DNA of 64,000 bases from CBDDLD01 sp965250025 (GCA_965250025.1 OZ252283.1:1116001-1180000), one strand, 5' to 3'; counted from the first letter of the stretch, positions 8,510 to 17,681 are shown. Notes: generated by a model from the sequence alone, not told the origin. Translations and numbers: made by a program.

Positions 8510-9424
8510 TTACACAATTATTGAAGTGCCGTTGGCAGACTTGCTTTTCCCAGATTCAAAGTAAAAATCAATCTTGCCCAAATAAAGGCCATAACATCCT
8601 ACCTGATTAATAATAACATTTTCACCCACACTATTTTTTTCAATTGTAGGTTTTTTTAATAAGGTATGTGTGTGACCACCAATAATTAAGTCAATATCTT
8701 TTGTTGCTCTTGCTAACAAAAGATCACAAACACGATCAGGAGTTTTTTCATAATAATAACCGATATGAGACAAGCATATGATAAGATCGCATAACTCTTC
8801 TTTTTTCAGTGTTTGCGATATGTCTTGAGCAATTCCAATAGGATCATGATATTGGGTTTCTTTATACATTTTTTTATCAACCAAACCATCTAACTTAACC
8901 CCTAAACCAAAAACACCAATTTTAATACCGTCTTTGATAAATATTTTATAAGGCTTTACATGTGTATCGAGAATGGTGTTTTTAAAATCATAATTAGCAG
9001 AAACAAAATCAAAATTAGCATTAGGTAATTGTTTGTACAAACCATCGATGCCATTATCAAAATCATGATTGCCAATTGTAGCCAGATCGTACTTTAGCAT
9101 GCTCATTAATTTGAACTCAAGTTCACCGCCATAATAATTGAAGTAAGGCGTACCTTGAAAGATGTCCCCGGCATCAAATAACAGTGTGTTTGGATTTTCT
9201 TTTCTGAGTTGTTGTATTAATGTAGCTCTTCTGGCGACCCCACCTTTATTAGGATGCTTTCCATCTTCAGGACCAAAAGGATCAATATGGCTGTGTACAT
9301 CATTGGTATGTAAGATGGTAATTTTCTTTTGAGAAGCCGATGCAAAAGAAGATAAACTAAGACCTCCTAAACTAACTAAAGTCGTAGCTGCCGCTGTATG
9401 TTGTAAAAAATCTCTACGTTTCAT
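8510..9424 (-). CDS. Tat-exported 5'-nucleotidase-type metallophosphatase (catalytic domain only)
   Basis: A 304-residue calcineurin-like phosphoesterase. A twin-arginine signal (KRRDFLQ near the start, then a hydrophobic stretch to about residue 30) sends it folded to the periplasm. Metal ligands are seen in HTNDVHSH (Asp42, His44), DAGD, GNHDFDNG and GGHTH. This order matches the catalytic half of UshA/CD73. The C-terminal substrate-binding half is missing and is encoded by the separate gene just upstream. It ends with a short tail. A role in salvage of phosphate from nucleotides is likely. Confidence 0.92.
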   Translation of the reverse strand: MKRRDFLQHTAAATTLVSLGGLSLSSFASASQKKITILHTNDVHSHIDPFGPEDGKHPNKGGVARRATLIQQLRKENPNTLLFDAGDIFQGTPYFNYYGGELEFKLMSMLKYDLATIGNHDFDNGIDGLYKQLPNANFDFVSANYDFKNTILDTHVKPYKIFIKDGIKIGVFGLGVKLDGLVDKKMYKETQYHDPIGIAQDISQTLKKEELCDLIICLSHIGYYYEKTPDRVCDLLLARATKDIDLIIGGHTHTLLKKPTIEKNSVGENVIINQVGCYGLYLGKIDFYFESGKSKSANGTSIIV

Positions 9425-9427
9425 AAT

Positions 9428-10189
9428 TTAATCTTTTAATCGGATAAACCTGTTATCAATAACCGGCTGGATGGTATCTGTTTTTTTAAAATGGTCAATA
9501 AGCACGTTCCTAATCTTATAATCCAAAACATAAACACTATCATTGGGTTTGAAAAAATTCATGCCATCACCACCATTGTATAGATAATCATTGGTTGCTA
9601 AATAGTAGGTTTTTTTTTCGTCAACAGGCAGGTTATTAATACTGGCCGATTCTAATGAATAGTCCGCATTCAAAACGATTTTTACAGTATTCGATACCGG
9701 ATGTGCTTTTTTGCGCTTTGATAAATAATCAAACATCTTATGGATTTGTTTTCCGTTAAGCGCAACAACTACAACTGCATTTTCAAAAGGCATGACTTCA
9801 AACGCAGTTCTTGTGGTGACATTACCTTTAGAAATTATAGACCGAATACCACCATAATTAAGCAAAACGGCATCTATGTGCTTTGAGGTTCTGTTAAAAA
9901 AAACAGGATCGCATTCTTGTAATATGGCATCTGCCATAAGATTGCCAATAGCAGTATTAAATTCACCATCACTTTTTGCATAAGTATCCGCAGCGATAGT
10001 CAAAATATTGTCTAAGTCTTCATTTAAATGAGTCCTGTAAGGTGTTATGAAATCCTCAACAGTTTTATCAGAAACGATACTATCGGTAATGGCTATGCGT
10101 TCACCTTCTATTTTTTTTAGATGCATATCGTTATTACAGCTAAAAAATAGGCATATAAAGAGACTTACTAAAAGACGTTGAGTAATCAT
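9428..10189 (-). CDS. 5'-nucleotidase C-terminal-domain lipoprotein
   Basis: A 253-residue protein with a probable lipobox (FFSC, Cys18), so it is likely membrane anchored. The body is the substrate-binding half of UshA-type enzymes: GNLMADAIL near 82-90, NYGGIRS near 111-117 and DYLYNGGDGMNFF near 201-213. The last holds the aromatic residues that stack on the nucleobase. No metallophosphatase motifs are present. The catalytic partner starts three bases after this stop, so the two halves of a normally single polypeptide are made from one transcript with the order of the domains reversed. Confidence 0.9.
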   Translation of the reverse strand: MITQRLLVSLFICLFFSCNNDMHLKKIEGERIAITDSIVSDKTVEDFITPYRTHLNEDLDNILTIAADTYAKSDGEFNTAIGNLMADAILQECDPVFFNRTSKHIDAVLLNYGGIRSIISKGNVTTRTAFEVMPFENAVVVVALNGKQIHKMFDYLSKRKKAHPVSNTVKIVLNADYSLESASINNLPVDEKKTYYLATNDYLYNGGDGMNFFKPNDSVYVLDYKIRNVLIDHFKKTDTIQPVIDNRFIRLKD

Positions 10190-10234
10190 TGAATAACTTC
10201 TATTATGTTAACAATTTGTTGTGATACCTTTTGC

Positions 10235-10242
10235 TAAATTTG
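10235..10242 (+). promoter_or_regulatory. -7 promoter element (TAAATTTG)
   Basis: An exact TAnnTTTG match 17 bases before the ATG at 10260. A TTTG at 10215-10218, 16 bases upstream, could serve as the -33 element. It would drive the DUF6913/dapA pair. Confidence 0.6.
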
Positions 10243-10259
10243 CACAAAGGCTAATATAA

Positions 10260-10778
10260 ATGATTTTAAAAGCTCTAAAAGAAAAATCGAATCAAAAGTA
10301 CATCAACAAATTATTAACCACTCGTAAAGTAGCAGTTAATAACAAAAAAATAACAGCCTTAGGGGTATTGTTGAATGTGTCTGAATTTGACGATTTCGAA
10401 GCATTTAGGAATTATTTTAAAGCTTTGGAGCTCACCTCTCCGAAATCTAGAATAGTAGCCTTTTCAAAAGATAAGGACATTAATCATAATCATTGGGACG
10501 CATTAGTTACGCCAAAAGATTTTGGATGGAAAGGCAAAATAAATAATACAGATTTACAAACATTTCTGGATACTGATTTTGATGCTCTAATATGTTATTA
10601 TAAAGAAAATCAACGAGAGTTAAATCAATTGGCATTGATGTCTAGAGCTAATTTTAAGATTGGAATATCCGTCGAAGATCAAAGTTTTTATGACTTGATC
10701 ATAGATGTACAGCCAGAAGAATTTGAGGTTTTCAAAACAGAGTTTAAAAAATACTTAACGATATTAAATAAAATTTAG
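10260..10778 (+). CDS. DUF6913-family protein
   Basis: A 172-residue soluble protein of unknown function. A basic N-terminal helix with repeated Lys (KALKEKSNQKYINKLL) precedes an alpha/beta region. A conserved-looking block near 68-84 contains HNHWDALVTPKDFGWKG. I recognise it as the family that commonly sits directly in front of dapA in Flavobacteriia; here it abuts dapA with no gap. The context suggests a housekeeping role tied to dapA expression, but nothing in the sequence identifies an activity. Confidence 0.75.
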   Translation: MILKALKEKSNQKYINKLLTTRKVAVNNKKITALGVLLNVSEFDDFEAFRNYFKALELTSPKSRIVAFSKDKDINHNHWDALVTPKDFGWKGKINNTDLQTFLDTDFDALICYYKENQRELNQLALMSRANFKIGISVEDQSFYDLIIDVQPEEFEVFKTEFKKYLTILNKI

Positions 10779-11663
10779 ATGAACCAATTTATAGGAACAG
10801 GTGTGGCCTTAATAACACCTTTTAATTCAGATTTGTCCATAGACTACAATGCTCTGGAAACTTTAATAGAGTACAATATTGAAAATGGTACGGATTACTT
10901 GGTTATTAGTGGCACCACAGGAGAAAGTGTAACAGTTACAAAAGAAGAGAAATCAGACTTGATTGCCTTTATAAGTAGAGTTAATAACGGAAGATTACCT
11001 TTGGTTTTAGGAATAGGAGGCAATAATACAGCGTCACTTTTAGACGAGATTAGTACTACTGATCTTTCAACTATAGACGCCATACTTTCTGTTTCACCTT
11101 ACTATAGCAAACCAACACAAGAAGGCATTTATCAGCATTTTAAGGCCATAGCTGAGGCATCGCCTAAACCTATAATATTGTATAATGTTCCGGGAAGAAC
11201 ATCCTCTAATATGCTTCCTGAGACAACTATTAGATTGGCTAAAGACTTTGATAATATCATTGCTGTTAAAGAAGCAGGAAATAATGTGGCTCAGTATTTA
11301 CAGTTGATCAAGAATAAGCCCGAAGATTTTTTAGTGATTTCAGGTGATGATGATTTGGCGTTAGGAGTAGCACTAGCCGGAGGTGCTGGAGTGATTTCGG
11401 TTATAGGACAAGCACTGCCGAAACAATTTTCGAAGATGATGCGTTTGGGAATAGAAGGAAATGCAAAGGAAGCATATAAGATCCATTACGATTTAATGAC
11501 AATAACCAGTATGATTTTTTCGGAAAATAATCCTGCAGGAATAAAAGCTGTACTACAAGCGTTGAATATTTCTAAGCCTCATGTAAGATTACCATTAGTG
11601 GAAGCTACTGATGATCTTAAAGTTAGAATTGCTAGCGAAGTCGAAAAATTAGGTAAAAGTTAA
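10779..11663 (+). CDS. dapA: 4-hydroxy-tetrahydrodipicolinate synthase DapA
   Basis: DapA condenses pyruvate with aspartate semialdehyde, the first committed step to lysine and to diaminopimelate for peptidoglycan. It is a (beta/alpha)8 barrel of 294 residues, the family's usual size. The Schiff-base lysine is Lys164 in AVKEAG. The catalytic threonines are in SGTTGES (Thr46-Thr47), and Tyr135 lies in YNVPGRT. It shares a transcript with the DUF6913 gene, and the next gene (bamD) has its own promoter. Confidence 0.97.
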   Translation: MNQFIGTGVALITPFNSDLSIDYNALETLIEYNIENGTDYLVISGTTGESVTVTKEEKSDLIAFISRVNNGRLPLVLGIGGNNTASLLDEISTTDLSTIDAILSVSPYYSKPTQEGIYQHFKAIAEASPKPIILYNVPGRTSSNMLPETTIRLAKDFDNIIAVKEAGNNVAQYLQLIKNKPEDFLVISGDDDLALGVALAGGAGVISVIGQALPKQFSKMMRLGIEGNAKEAYKIHYDLMTITSMIFSENNPAGIKAVLQALNISKPHVRLPLVEATDDLKVRIASEVEKLGKS

Positions 11664-11747
11664 ACTTAAACTAAAGTCATACCATCCGTGACTATAAAGC
11701 ATAAATTAGCTGTAAAATTTTTGTTTTTAAAATCCGTTAATAATGTG

Positions 11748-11755
11748 TAATTTTG
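11748..11755 (+). promoter_or_regulatory. -7 promoter element for bamD (TAATTTTG)
   Basis: An exact TAnnTTTG box, 17 bases before the bamD ATG at 11773. A TTTG at 11720-11723 may be the -33 element, though the spacing of 24 is long. The box lies across an in-frame ATG at 11743, which rules that codon out as the start. Confidence 0.6.
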
Positions 11756-11772
11756 CACTCTGTTTTAAATTT

Positions 11773-12585
11773 ATGAGAAAAACACTTTACATACTCTTAA
11801 TCAGTGCGTTGTTAGTTTCATGCAGTGAATTTCAAAAGGCTTTGAAATCTGAAGATACAGGTGAGAAGTTTAGAGTAGGAACTAAACTTTATGAAGCTGA
11901 GAAATGGAATAAAGCGCATAGGTTATTTGCGCAAATAGTCCCAAAATATAGAGGAAAGCCACAGTCCGAAAAGCTTATGTTCATGTATTGTATGGCCTCA
12001 TATAAAATGGAAGATTATTATGTAGCAGGATATCAATTTGAACGTTTCAAAGATGCTTATCCTAACAGTGAAAAAGCCGAAGAGGCTTTCTTTATGTCAG
12101 GGAAAAGTTATTATCAGTTATCTCCTGTTTACAGTAAAGAACAAAAAGAAACCAAAGAAGCTATTGAGAAGTTGCAGTTATTTATCAATCAGTATCCTGA
12201 TTCGCAATATTTAGCTGAAGCTAATCAATTGATAAAGGAGTTAGATTTTAAATTAGAGAAAAAAGCTTTTGCTATAGCAAAACAATATAATACCATCAGA
12301 GACTATAAGGCATCTGTAAAATCGTTCAATAATTTTTTGCTGGAATTTCCTGGGACAAGTTTAAGGAAAGATGCCATGTATCAAAGGTTTATTGCTGCTA
12401 ATAATCTGGCAATTAATAGTATTGAATCAAAAAGACAAGAGCGTATAGATGCAGCATTATCTTATTATAACACATTTAAAAAGCAGTATCCGCAATCAGA
12501 ATTTTTGTCTGAAGCGGAAGCGAAAGCTAGTGAATTAGAAACACTCAAAAACTCAACAACGACAACAAACAATACTAAAAGTTAA
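11773..12585 (+). CDS. bamD: outer-membrane assembly lipoprotein BamD
   Basis: BamD is the essential lipoprotein partner of BamA in folding beta-barrel proteins into the outer membrane. This 270-residue protein starts with a signal peptide and lipobox LVSC (Cys17). It then has a series of TPR-like helical pairs, for example YEAEKWNKAHRLFAQIV and a later AYPNSEKAEEAFFM, with the typical 'Y-P-x-S' turns. I chose the ATG at 11773 because it begins the signal peptide and follows the promoter box. It heads a transcript that continues with the omega subunit, coaBC and DUF4835. Confidence 0.93.
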   Translation: MRKTLYILLISALLVSCSEFQKALKSEDTGEKFRVGTKLYEAEKWNKAHRLFAQIVPKYRGKPQSEKLMFMYCMASYKMEDYYVAGYQFERFKDAYPNSEKAEEAFFMSGKSYYQLSPVYSKEQKETKEAIEKLQLFINQYPDSQYLAEANQLIKELDFKLEKKAFAIAKQYNTIRDYKASVKSFNNFLLEFPGTSLRKDAMYQRFIAANNLAINSIESKRQERIDAALSYYNTFKKQYPQSEFLSEAEAKASELETLKNSTTTTNNTKS

Positions 12586-12591
12586 GTATAT

Positions 12592-12921
12592 ATGGACTTA
12601 AAAAAGACAGACGCACCAGTTACGACGTTAACTTATGACAGAAATGAAATAGACGCAAAAACAGGAAATATTTACGAAGCTATTTCTGTTATCGCCAAAC
12701 GTGCTGAACAGATTAATACAGACATAAGAAGAGAGCTTATTGATAAACTCGATGAGTTTGCTACTTACAATGACAGTCTTGAGGAAATATTTGAAAATAA
12801 AGAGCAGATAGAGGTCTCTAAGTTTTATGAAAAATTACCAAAACCACATGCTTTAGCAGTAAAGGAGTGGTTGGACGAGAAGATTTATCACAGAAATACT
12901 GAGGATACTACTCAGGAATAA
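12592..12921 (+). CDS. rpoZ: RNA polymerase omega subunit family protein
   Basis: A 109-residue protein of the Bacteroidota omega-like group. The family's core is seen in TGNIYEAISVIAKRAEQI (about 24-41), which corresponds to the 'N-R-F-x-L-x-x-x-A-x-x-R-A' helix that clamps the beta' subunit. The acidic C-terminal extension is typical for this phylum. The position between bamD and coaBC is characteristic; in many bacteria rpoZ also neighbours coaBC. Divergence from proteobacterial omega is large, so the assignment rests on the helix and the context. Confidence 0.85.
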   Translation: MDLKKTDAPVTTLTYDRNEIDAKTGNIYEAISVIAKRAEQINTDIRRELIDKLDEFATYNDSLEEIFENKEQIEVSKFYEKLPKPHALAVKEWLDEKIYHRNTEDTTQE

Positions 12922-12928
12922 TCAATAC

Positions 12929-14140
12929 ATGTCTGTTTTAAAAGACAAAAACATTCTTCTGGGCATTACAGCTGGTATTGCAGCATATAAAACAGCTAGC
13001 CTTGTAAGACTATTCATTAAAGCAGGTGCGCATGTTAAAGTGATCATGACACCTGCTTCAAAAGATTTTATTACTCCACTAACCTTATCAACCTTATCTA
13101 AACACCCGGTTCTATCTTCATTTACCAATGAGGAGGAGGAAAACGAGTTGTGGAACAATCATGTGGAACTTGGATTGTGGGCTGACCTCTTTGTCATTGC
13201 ACCAGCTACAGCAAATACATTATCAAAAATGGCAAACGGTATATGCGATAATTTGCTGATGGCTACATATTTATCGGCTAAATGTCCTGTGTTTTTTGCG
13301 CCCGCCATGGATTTAGATATGTATAAACATGAAACCACAAAAACGTCACTCAAAGTATTATCATCATACGGTAATATTATGATACCGGCTGAACGCGGAG
13401 AATTAGCCAGCGGATTAGTTGGAGAGGGAAGAATGGCAGAGCCGGAGAACATAAAAGCGTTTATCGAAGCGCATATATTGAATGAACTACCATTAAAAGA
13501 TAAAACAGTATTGATTACTGCCGGACCAACTTACGAGGCAATAGACCCCGTACGGTTCATAGGGAATCATTCCAGCGGTAAAATGGGGTTTGCAATTGCT
13601 AAGGCTGCAGCTGATCTTGGCGCTAAAGTGATTTTAGTTTCCGGACCTACAAATGAAGTTGTTGCTCATGATTTGATTGAGATAAAGAGCGTCGTTAGTG
13701 CACAAGAGATGTATGATGAAGTGCACAAGTATTTTAGCCAAACTGATATTGCTATTTTATCTGCTGCTGTAGCAGACTACAGACCTAAAATAATAGCAGA
13801 TAAGAAAATAAAAAAGGCGGAATCCACGTTTACAATAACGTTGGAAAAAACCAAGGACATCTTAAAATCATTAGGAGAAGCAAAGAAGAATCAGTTTTTG
13901 GTAGGATTTGCTTTAGAAACCAATAATGAACTTGAGCATGCCATTGGGAAGTTAGAATCAAAGAACCTTGATCTAATTGTTCTAAATTCTCTTAAAGATA
14001 AAGGTGCAGGTTTTGGAGTATCCACAAATAAAGTTACATTTATAACTAAATCTAAAGAGATCATTTCAAATACGCTTAAATCTAAAGCTGAGGTGGCTGA
14101 TGACTTAATGCAATTAATACTTAAACAAATTGATGCGTAA
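12929..14140 (+). CDS. coaBC: coenzyme A biosynthesis bifunctional protein CoaBC
   Basis: It ligates cysteine to 4'-phosphopantothenate and then decarboxylates the product to 4'-phosphopantetheine. The N-terminal flavoprotein decarboxylase (about 1-180) has the catalytic His78 in NNHVELG and the loop PAMDLDM at 125-131. In that loop the usual Asn is Asp. The usual active-site Cys in the G-x-L-A-C-G loop is Ser161. The C-terminal synthetase (about 187-403) shows TAGPTYEAIDPVRF and NHSSGKMG. Length 403 is normal. Its end overlaps DUF4835 by eight bases. Confidence 0.95.
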   Translation: MSVLKDKNILLGITAGIAAYKTASLVRLFIKAGAHVKVIMTPASKDFITPLTLSTLSKHPVLSSFTNEEEENELWNNHVELGLWADLFVIAPATANTLSKMANGICDNLLMATYLSAKCPVFFAPAMDLDMYKHETTKTSLKVLSSYGNIMIPAERGELASGLVGEGRMAEPENIKAFIEAHILNELPLKDKTVLITAGPTYEAIDPVRFIGNHSSGKMGFAIAKAAADLGAKVILVSGPTNEVVAHDLIEIKSVVSAQEMYDEVHKYFSQTDIAILSAAVADYRPKIIADKKIKKAESTFTITLEKTKDILKSLGEAKKNQFLVGFALETNNELEHAIGKLESKNLDLIVLNSLKDKGAGFGVSTNKVTFITKSKEIISNTLKSKAEVADDLMQLILKQIDA

Positions 14141-15023
14141 ATTATTTTTTTTCTTAGCTGGCTTAGGGCTTTTTATAACATCAAATGCACAAGAACTCAA
14201 TTGTAGTGTTACCGTAATTGCGCAGCAAACAGGTAACGATAATAATGTTGTTTTTAAGACTCTGGAACGTCAACTAAGAGAGTTTATAAATAATACAAAA
14301 TGGACAGACAAAACCTATAAGCCAGAAGAGCGCATAGAATGCAGTATGGTTATTAATGTAGACAGTTATAATAACGATTTGTTTTCGGCCAATTTACAAG
14401 TGCAATCATCTCGTCCGGTTTTTAATTCGTCTTATTTAAGTCCTGTATATAATTTCAATGATAAAGATTTTAGTTTTCAATATTTAGAATTTCAGAATTT
14501 AATCTATAATCCAAATCAGTTTGAGTCCAATCTTATATCCGTATTAGCATTCCATGTATATATGATATTAGGTATTGATGCAGATACATTTCAGCTTAAT
14601 GGAGGCGATGAATATTACAGACAGGCTCAAATCATAGCCAATTACTCCCAACAAGGCAATACTAAAGGCTGGCGTTTAGAAGATGGTCGACAAACCCGGT
14701 TTGCACTTATAGACGATTTATTGTCACCAACGTTCAAGGAATTCAGATCTACGATGTACGAGTATCATTTAAAAGGTTTAGACAATATGAGCGATGCTCC
14801 TAAAGATACTAAGGCGAAAATGACAAATATATTCAGTGATCTTAATAAGTTACACAGTCGTAGACCAAATTCATTCTTAATGCGAGTTTTTTTTGATGCA
14901 AAAGCCGATGAGATTCTAGATATATTCAATGGCGGTCCAAGTGTAAATATAACAGAAGTCATTTCAATATTGAACAGGATAGCGCCTATGCATTCTTCTA
15001 AGTGGAGGCAAATTAAATTTTAA
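14133..15023 (+). CDS. DUF4835 family secreted protein
   Basis: A 296-residue protein with a signal peptide ending at about NAQE (residues 1-19), so it is periplasmic or outer-membrane associated. The mature part carries the family hallmarks: ELNCSVTV after cleavage, a WTDKTY segment, RPVFNSSY near 95, and a C-terminal SKWRQIKF. It is nearly always found after coaBC in Bacteroidota. Function is unknown; the bamD linkage hints at envelope biogenesis. The start is the ATG at 14133, not the TTG just before it, because it begins the signal peptide. Confidence 0.85.
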   Translation: MRKLFFFLAGLGLFITSNAQELNCSVTVIAQQTGNDNNVVFKTLERQLREFINNTKWTDKTYKPEERIECSMVINVDSYNNDLFSANLQVQSSRPVFNSSYLSPVYNFNDKDFSFQYLEFQNLIYNPNQFESNLISVLAFHVYMILGIDADTFQLNGGDEYYRQAQIIANYSQQGNTKGWRLEDGRQTRFALIDDLLSPTFKEFRSTMYEYHLKGLDNMSDAPKDTKAKMTNIFSDLNKLHSRRPNSFLMRVFFDAKADEILDIFNGGPSVNITEVISILNRIAPMHSSKWRQIKF

Positions 15024-15068
15024 AGTTTCTTTTCGTTAAAATCTTTATTTTTATTCTTTGCAAAGCAT

Positions 15069-15076
15069 TAGCTTTG
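15069..15076 (+). promoter_or_regulatory. -7 promoter element for recN (TAGCTTTG)
   Basis: An exact TAnnTTTG box 23 bases before the TTG start of recN at 15100. It sits downstream of an in-frame TTG at 15058, so translation from that codon is unlikely if this promoter is used. Confidence 0.5.
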
Positions 15077-15099
15077 TACTATTAAATCTCTTATTACCA

Positions 15100-16752
15100 T
15101 TGTTAGCATCACTCTCTATAAAAAACTATGCGCTCATAGATGAAATGCAAGTTACATTTCATAATGGGCTAACCATTATTACAGGAGAAACCGGAGCTGG
15201 TAAATCAATACTTTTAGGAGGGTTGTCATTGGTCTTGGGTAAGCGTGCGGACCTGACTCAGATTAAAGATACTTCCAGGAAATGTGTGATCGAGGCTGTT
15301 TTTGATATTGCAAATTACGATCTTAAACCGTTATTTAGTACTGAAGATCTGGATTATGAAATACAAACCTATATAAGGAGAGAGATATTGCCTTCAGGAA
15401 AATCAAGAGCTTTTATCAACGATACTCCGGTAACCTTAGATGTCTTAAATCATATCGGAACACATTTAATTGATATTCATTCTCAGCATCAAACCACACA
15501 ACTTATTAACGATGCATACCAGTTCAAAGTCATAGATGCATTAGCAAAAAATAATGAGATACTCAATGCATATTCAAAAGCTTTAAAAGCATATCATACA
15601 TCTGAAAAAGAGCTTGATGTACTAAAACAGAAAAAATCAGATGCAGTTAAAGAATACGATTATAATGTGTTTCTTTTAAAAGAACTTGAAGACGCCAAAC
15701 TTGTTGATGGAGAGTTGGAAACGCTGGAAACCACACACGATCAACTTAGCCATACAGAACTCATTACTGAAAAGTTAGGATTTGCCAAAAACACATTGAA
15801 TAATGAAGACGTTGGTATTGTTGAGCTATTAAATGCATTAAAGCGACAACTAGCTGCTATTTCTGACTTTGGACCACAATATGAAGCCATAAGGCATCGG
15901 ATAGAAAGCGTGAGTATAGAGTTGGACGATGTGCTATCTGAAATAGATGTTTTACAAGACGCATTGATCTCAGATCCGGAAGCATTAGAACGTGTTAGTA
16001 CTAAGCTGCAAATACTCAATAACTTATTCAATAAGCATGCTGTTAATGAGGTCAATGCACTTATTCGATTACGAGAAGAGCTTTCGGAAAAAGTTTCACA
16101 AACGGATGAAATAGATGGCCTAATAGCAGATAAAGAAATACAGTTAGCAGATTTAAAGCGTAAACTTGAAAAATTTGCAACAGAAATCCATGAGCTTAGA
16201 AAAATGGTTACGCCAGAGTTCATAGAAAAATTAGAAGCTATTCTTTATGCTTTAGGAATGCCTAATGCCAGTTTTAAAATCCTTATCGAAAAACGTAATG
16301 TATTTAGGCAAAATGGCATGGATGAGCTCAAGTTTTTGTTTACAGCAAATAAAGGCACGAATTATACTGAACTCAAAAAAGCAGCATCAGGTGGAGAACT
16401 ATCCAGGATAATGTTGGCAGTAAAAGCTATTCTGGCAGAATATATCCAATTACCAACCATAATGTTTGATGAAATAGATACTGGAGTCTCTGGAGAAATA
16501 TCAAATAATATGGGTGATATTATGAAAAAACTTAGTAAAAAACTACAGGTATTTACAATAACACATCTTCCACAAGTTGCAGCAAAAGGGGACTCCCATT
16601 TTAAAGTATTCAAAACAGATAAAGAAACGACAACAGCAACTCAAATTAAGCAACTCACACAAGAAGAACGGATAGTAGAAATTGCACAAATGTTGGGAGG
16701 TCTTAATATCTCAGATTCTGCTATAGCACATGCCAAACAATTATTGAATTAA
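15100..16752 (+). CDS. recN: DNA repair protein RecN
   Basis: An SMC-like ATPase acting in double-strand break repair. From the chosen start the protein has 550 residues. Walker A GETGAGKS is at 29-36, a long coiled-coil middle rich in Glu/Lys/Leu spans roughly 150-350, and the ABC signature SGGELSR and Walker B IMFDEIDTG lie near 440-475. Homologues begin L-x-S-L-S-I-x-N-Y-A-L, which places the start at the TTG at 15100. The frame extends 14 codons further up to a TTG at 15058, but that part is hydrophobic and contains the promoter box. Confidence 0.95.
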   Translation: MLASLSIKNYALIDEMQVTFHNGLTIITGETGAGKSILLGGLSLVLGKRADLTQIKDTSRKCVIEAVFDIANYDLKPLFSTEDLDYEIQTYIRREILPSGKSRAFINDTPVTLDVLNHIGTHLIDIHSQHQTTQLINDAYQFKVIDALAKNNEILNAYSKALKAYHTSEKELDVLKQKKSDAVKEYDYNVFLLKELEDAKLVDGELETLETTHDQLSHTELITEKLGFAKNTLNNEDVGIVELLNALKRQLAAISDFGPQYEAIRHRIESVSIELDDVLSEIDVLQDALISDPEALERVSTKLQILNNLFNKHAVNEVNALIRLREELSEKVSQTDEIDGLIADKEIQLADLKRKLEKFATEIHELRKMVTPEFIEKLEAILYALGMPNASFKILIEKRNVFRQNGMDELKFLFTANKGTNYTELKKAASGGELSRIMLAVKAILAEYIQLPTIMFDEIDTGVSGEISNNMGDIMKKLSKKLQVFTITHLPQVAAKGDSHFKVFKTDKETTTATQIKQLTQEERIVEIAQMLGGLNISDSAIAHAKQLLN

Positions 16753-16754
16753 AC

Positions 16755-16762
16755 TATATTTG
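16755..16762 (+). promoter_or_regulatory. -7 promoter element for fabI (TATATTTG)
   Basis: An exact TAnnTTTG box directly after the recN stop and 34 bases before the fabI ATG. It suggests fabI is transcribed on its own. Confidence 0.5.
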
Positions 16763-16796
16763 TATTCATCAACTTACTAAAAATAAAACAGATCGT

Positions 16797-17612
16797 ATGT
16801 ATAACTTATTAAAAGGAAAACGAGGTATCATTTTTGGAGCCTTAGATGCTAACTCCATAGCGTGGAAAACTGCAGAACGTGTACATGAAGAAGGCGGTAC
16901 ATTTGTATTGACAAATGCACCAATAGCTATGCGTATGGGGCAAATCAATGAATTGGCAGAAAAAACAGGTTCGCAGATTATTCCGGCAGATGCAACATCC
17001 ATAGAAGATCTTGAGAAATTGATTAACGAATCGATGGAGATATTAGGAGGTAAATTAGATTTTGTTTTACATTCTATCGGTATGTCTGTTAATGTTAGAA
17101 AAGGTAGAGCTTACACAGATCAAAAGTACGACTGGACTCAAAAAGGGACCGATGTTTCTGCGATGTCTTTTCATAAAGTGATGCAAACCTTATACAAGGC
17201 TGATGCAATGAACGAATGGGGAAGTATTGTGGCTTTAACGTATATGGCTGCTCAACGTGTATTCCCTGACTATAATGATATGGCTGATAATAAAGCCTAT
17301 TTAGAAAGCATTGCAAGAAGTTTTGGGTATTTCTTCGGAAGAGATAAAAACGTGAGGGTTAATACCATTTCTCAATCGCCAACACCAACAACAGCAGGAC
17401 AAGGCGTAAAAGGCTTTGACGGATTTATATCTTATGCAGAAAAGATGTCACCATTAGGTAATGCCACGGCTTTAGATTGTGCCAATTATACGGTAACATT
17501 ATTCAGTGATCTGACAAAAAGAGTAACACTTCAAAATCTATATAATGATGGCGGTTTTAGTAACATGGGCGTAAGTGATGCTGTAATGGAAGCGTTTACA
17601 AAAGAAGCGTAA
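16797..17612 (+). CDS. fabI: enoyl-[acyl-carrier-protein] reductase FabI
   Basis: FabI carries out the last reduction of each fatty-acid elongation cycle with NAD(P)H. It is a short-chain-dehydrogenase fold of 271 residues. The nucleotide-binding loop is the FabI-type GALDANSIAW (14-23) instead of the standard G-x-x-x-G-x-G. The catalytic set Tyr149, Tyr159 and Lys166 matches the spacing of E. coli Tyr146, Tyr156 and Lys163. It is the target class of triclosan-like inhibitors. A strong terminator follows 33 bases after the stop. Confidence 0.96.
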   Translation: MYNLLKGKRGIIFGALDANSIAWKTAERVHEEGGTFVLTNAPIAMRMGQINELAEKTGSQIIPADATSIEDLEKLINESMEILGGKLDFVLHSIGMSVNVRKGRAYTDQKYDWTQKGTDVSAMSFHKVMQTLYKADAMNEWGSIVALTYMAAQRVFPDYNDMADNKAYLESIARSFGYFFGRDKNVRVNTISQSPTPTTAGQGVKGFDGFISYAEKMSPLGNATALDCANYTVTLFSDLTKRVTLQNLYNDGGFSNMGVSDAVMEAFTKEA

Positions 17613-17645
17613 ATAAGAATAAATAACAAATAACAGGTGAAAATG

Positions 17646-17681
17646 CGACTTTCAACAATTTGTTGAAGGTCGTTTTTTTTT
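17646..17681 (+). terminator. intrinsic terminator after fabI
   Basis: Stem of 11 pairs (CGACTTTCAAC with GTTGAAGGTCG, one G-U pair), loop of five bases, then nine T residues. Confidence 0.9.

Noticed and set aside
15741..16223. Long reverse frame inside recN
   Set aside because: Ser- and Leu-rich product caused by the coiled-coil codons of recN read backwards.
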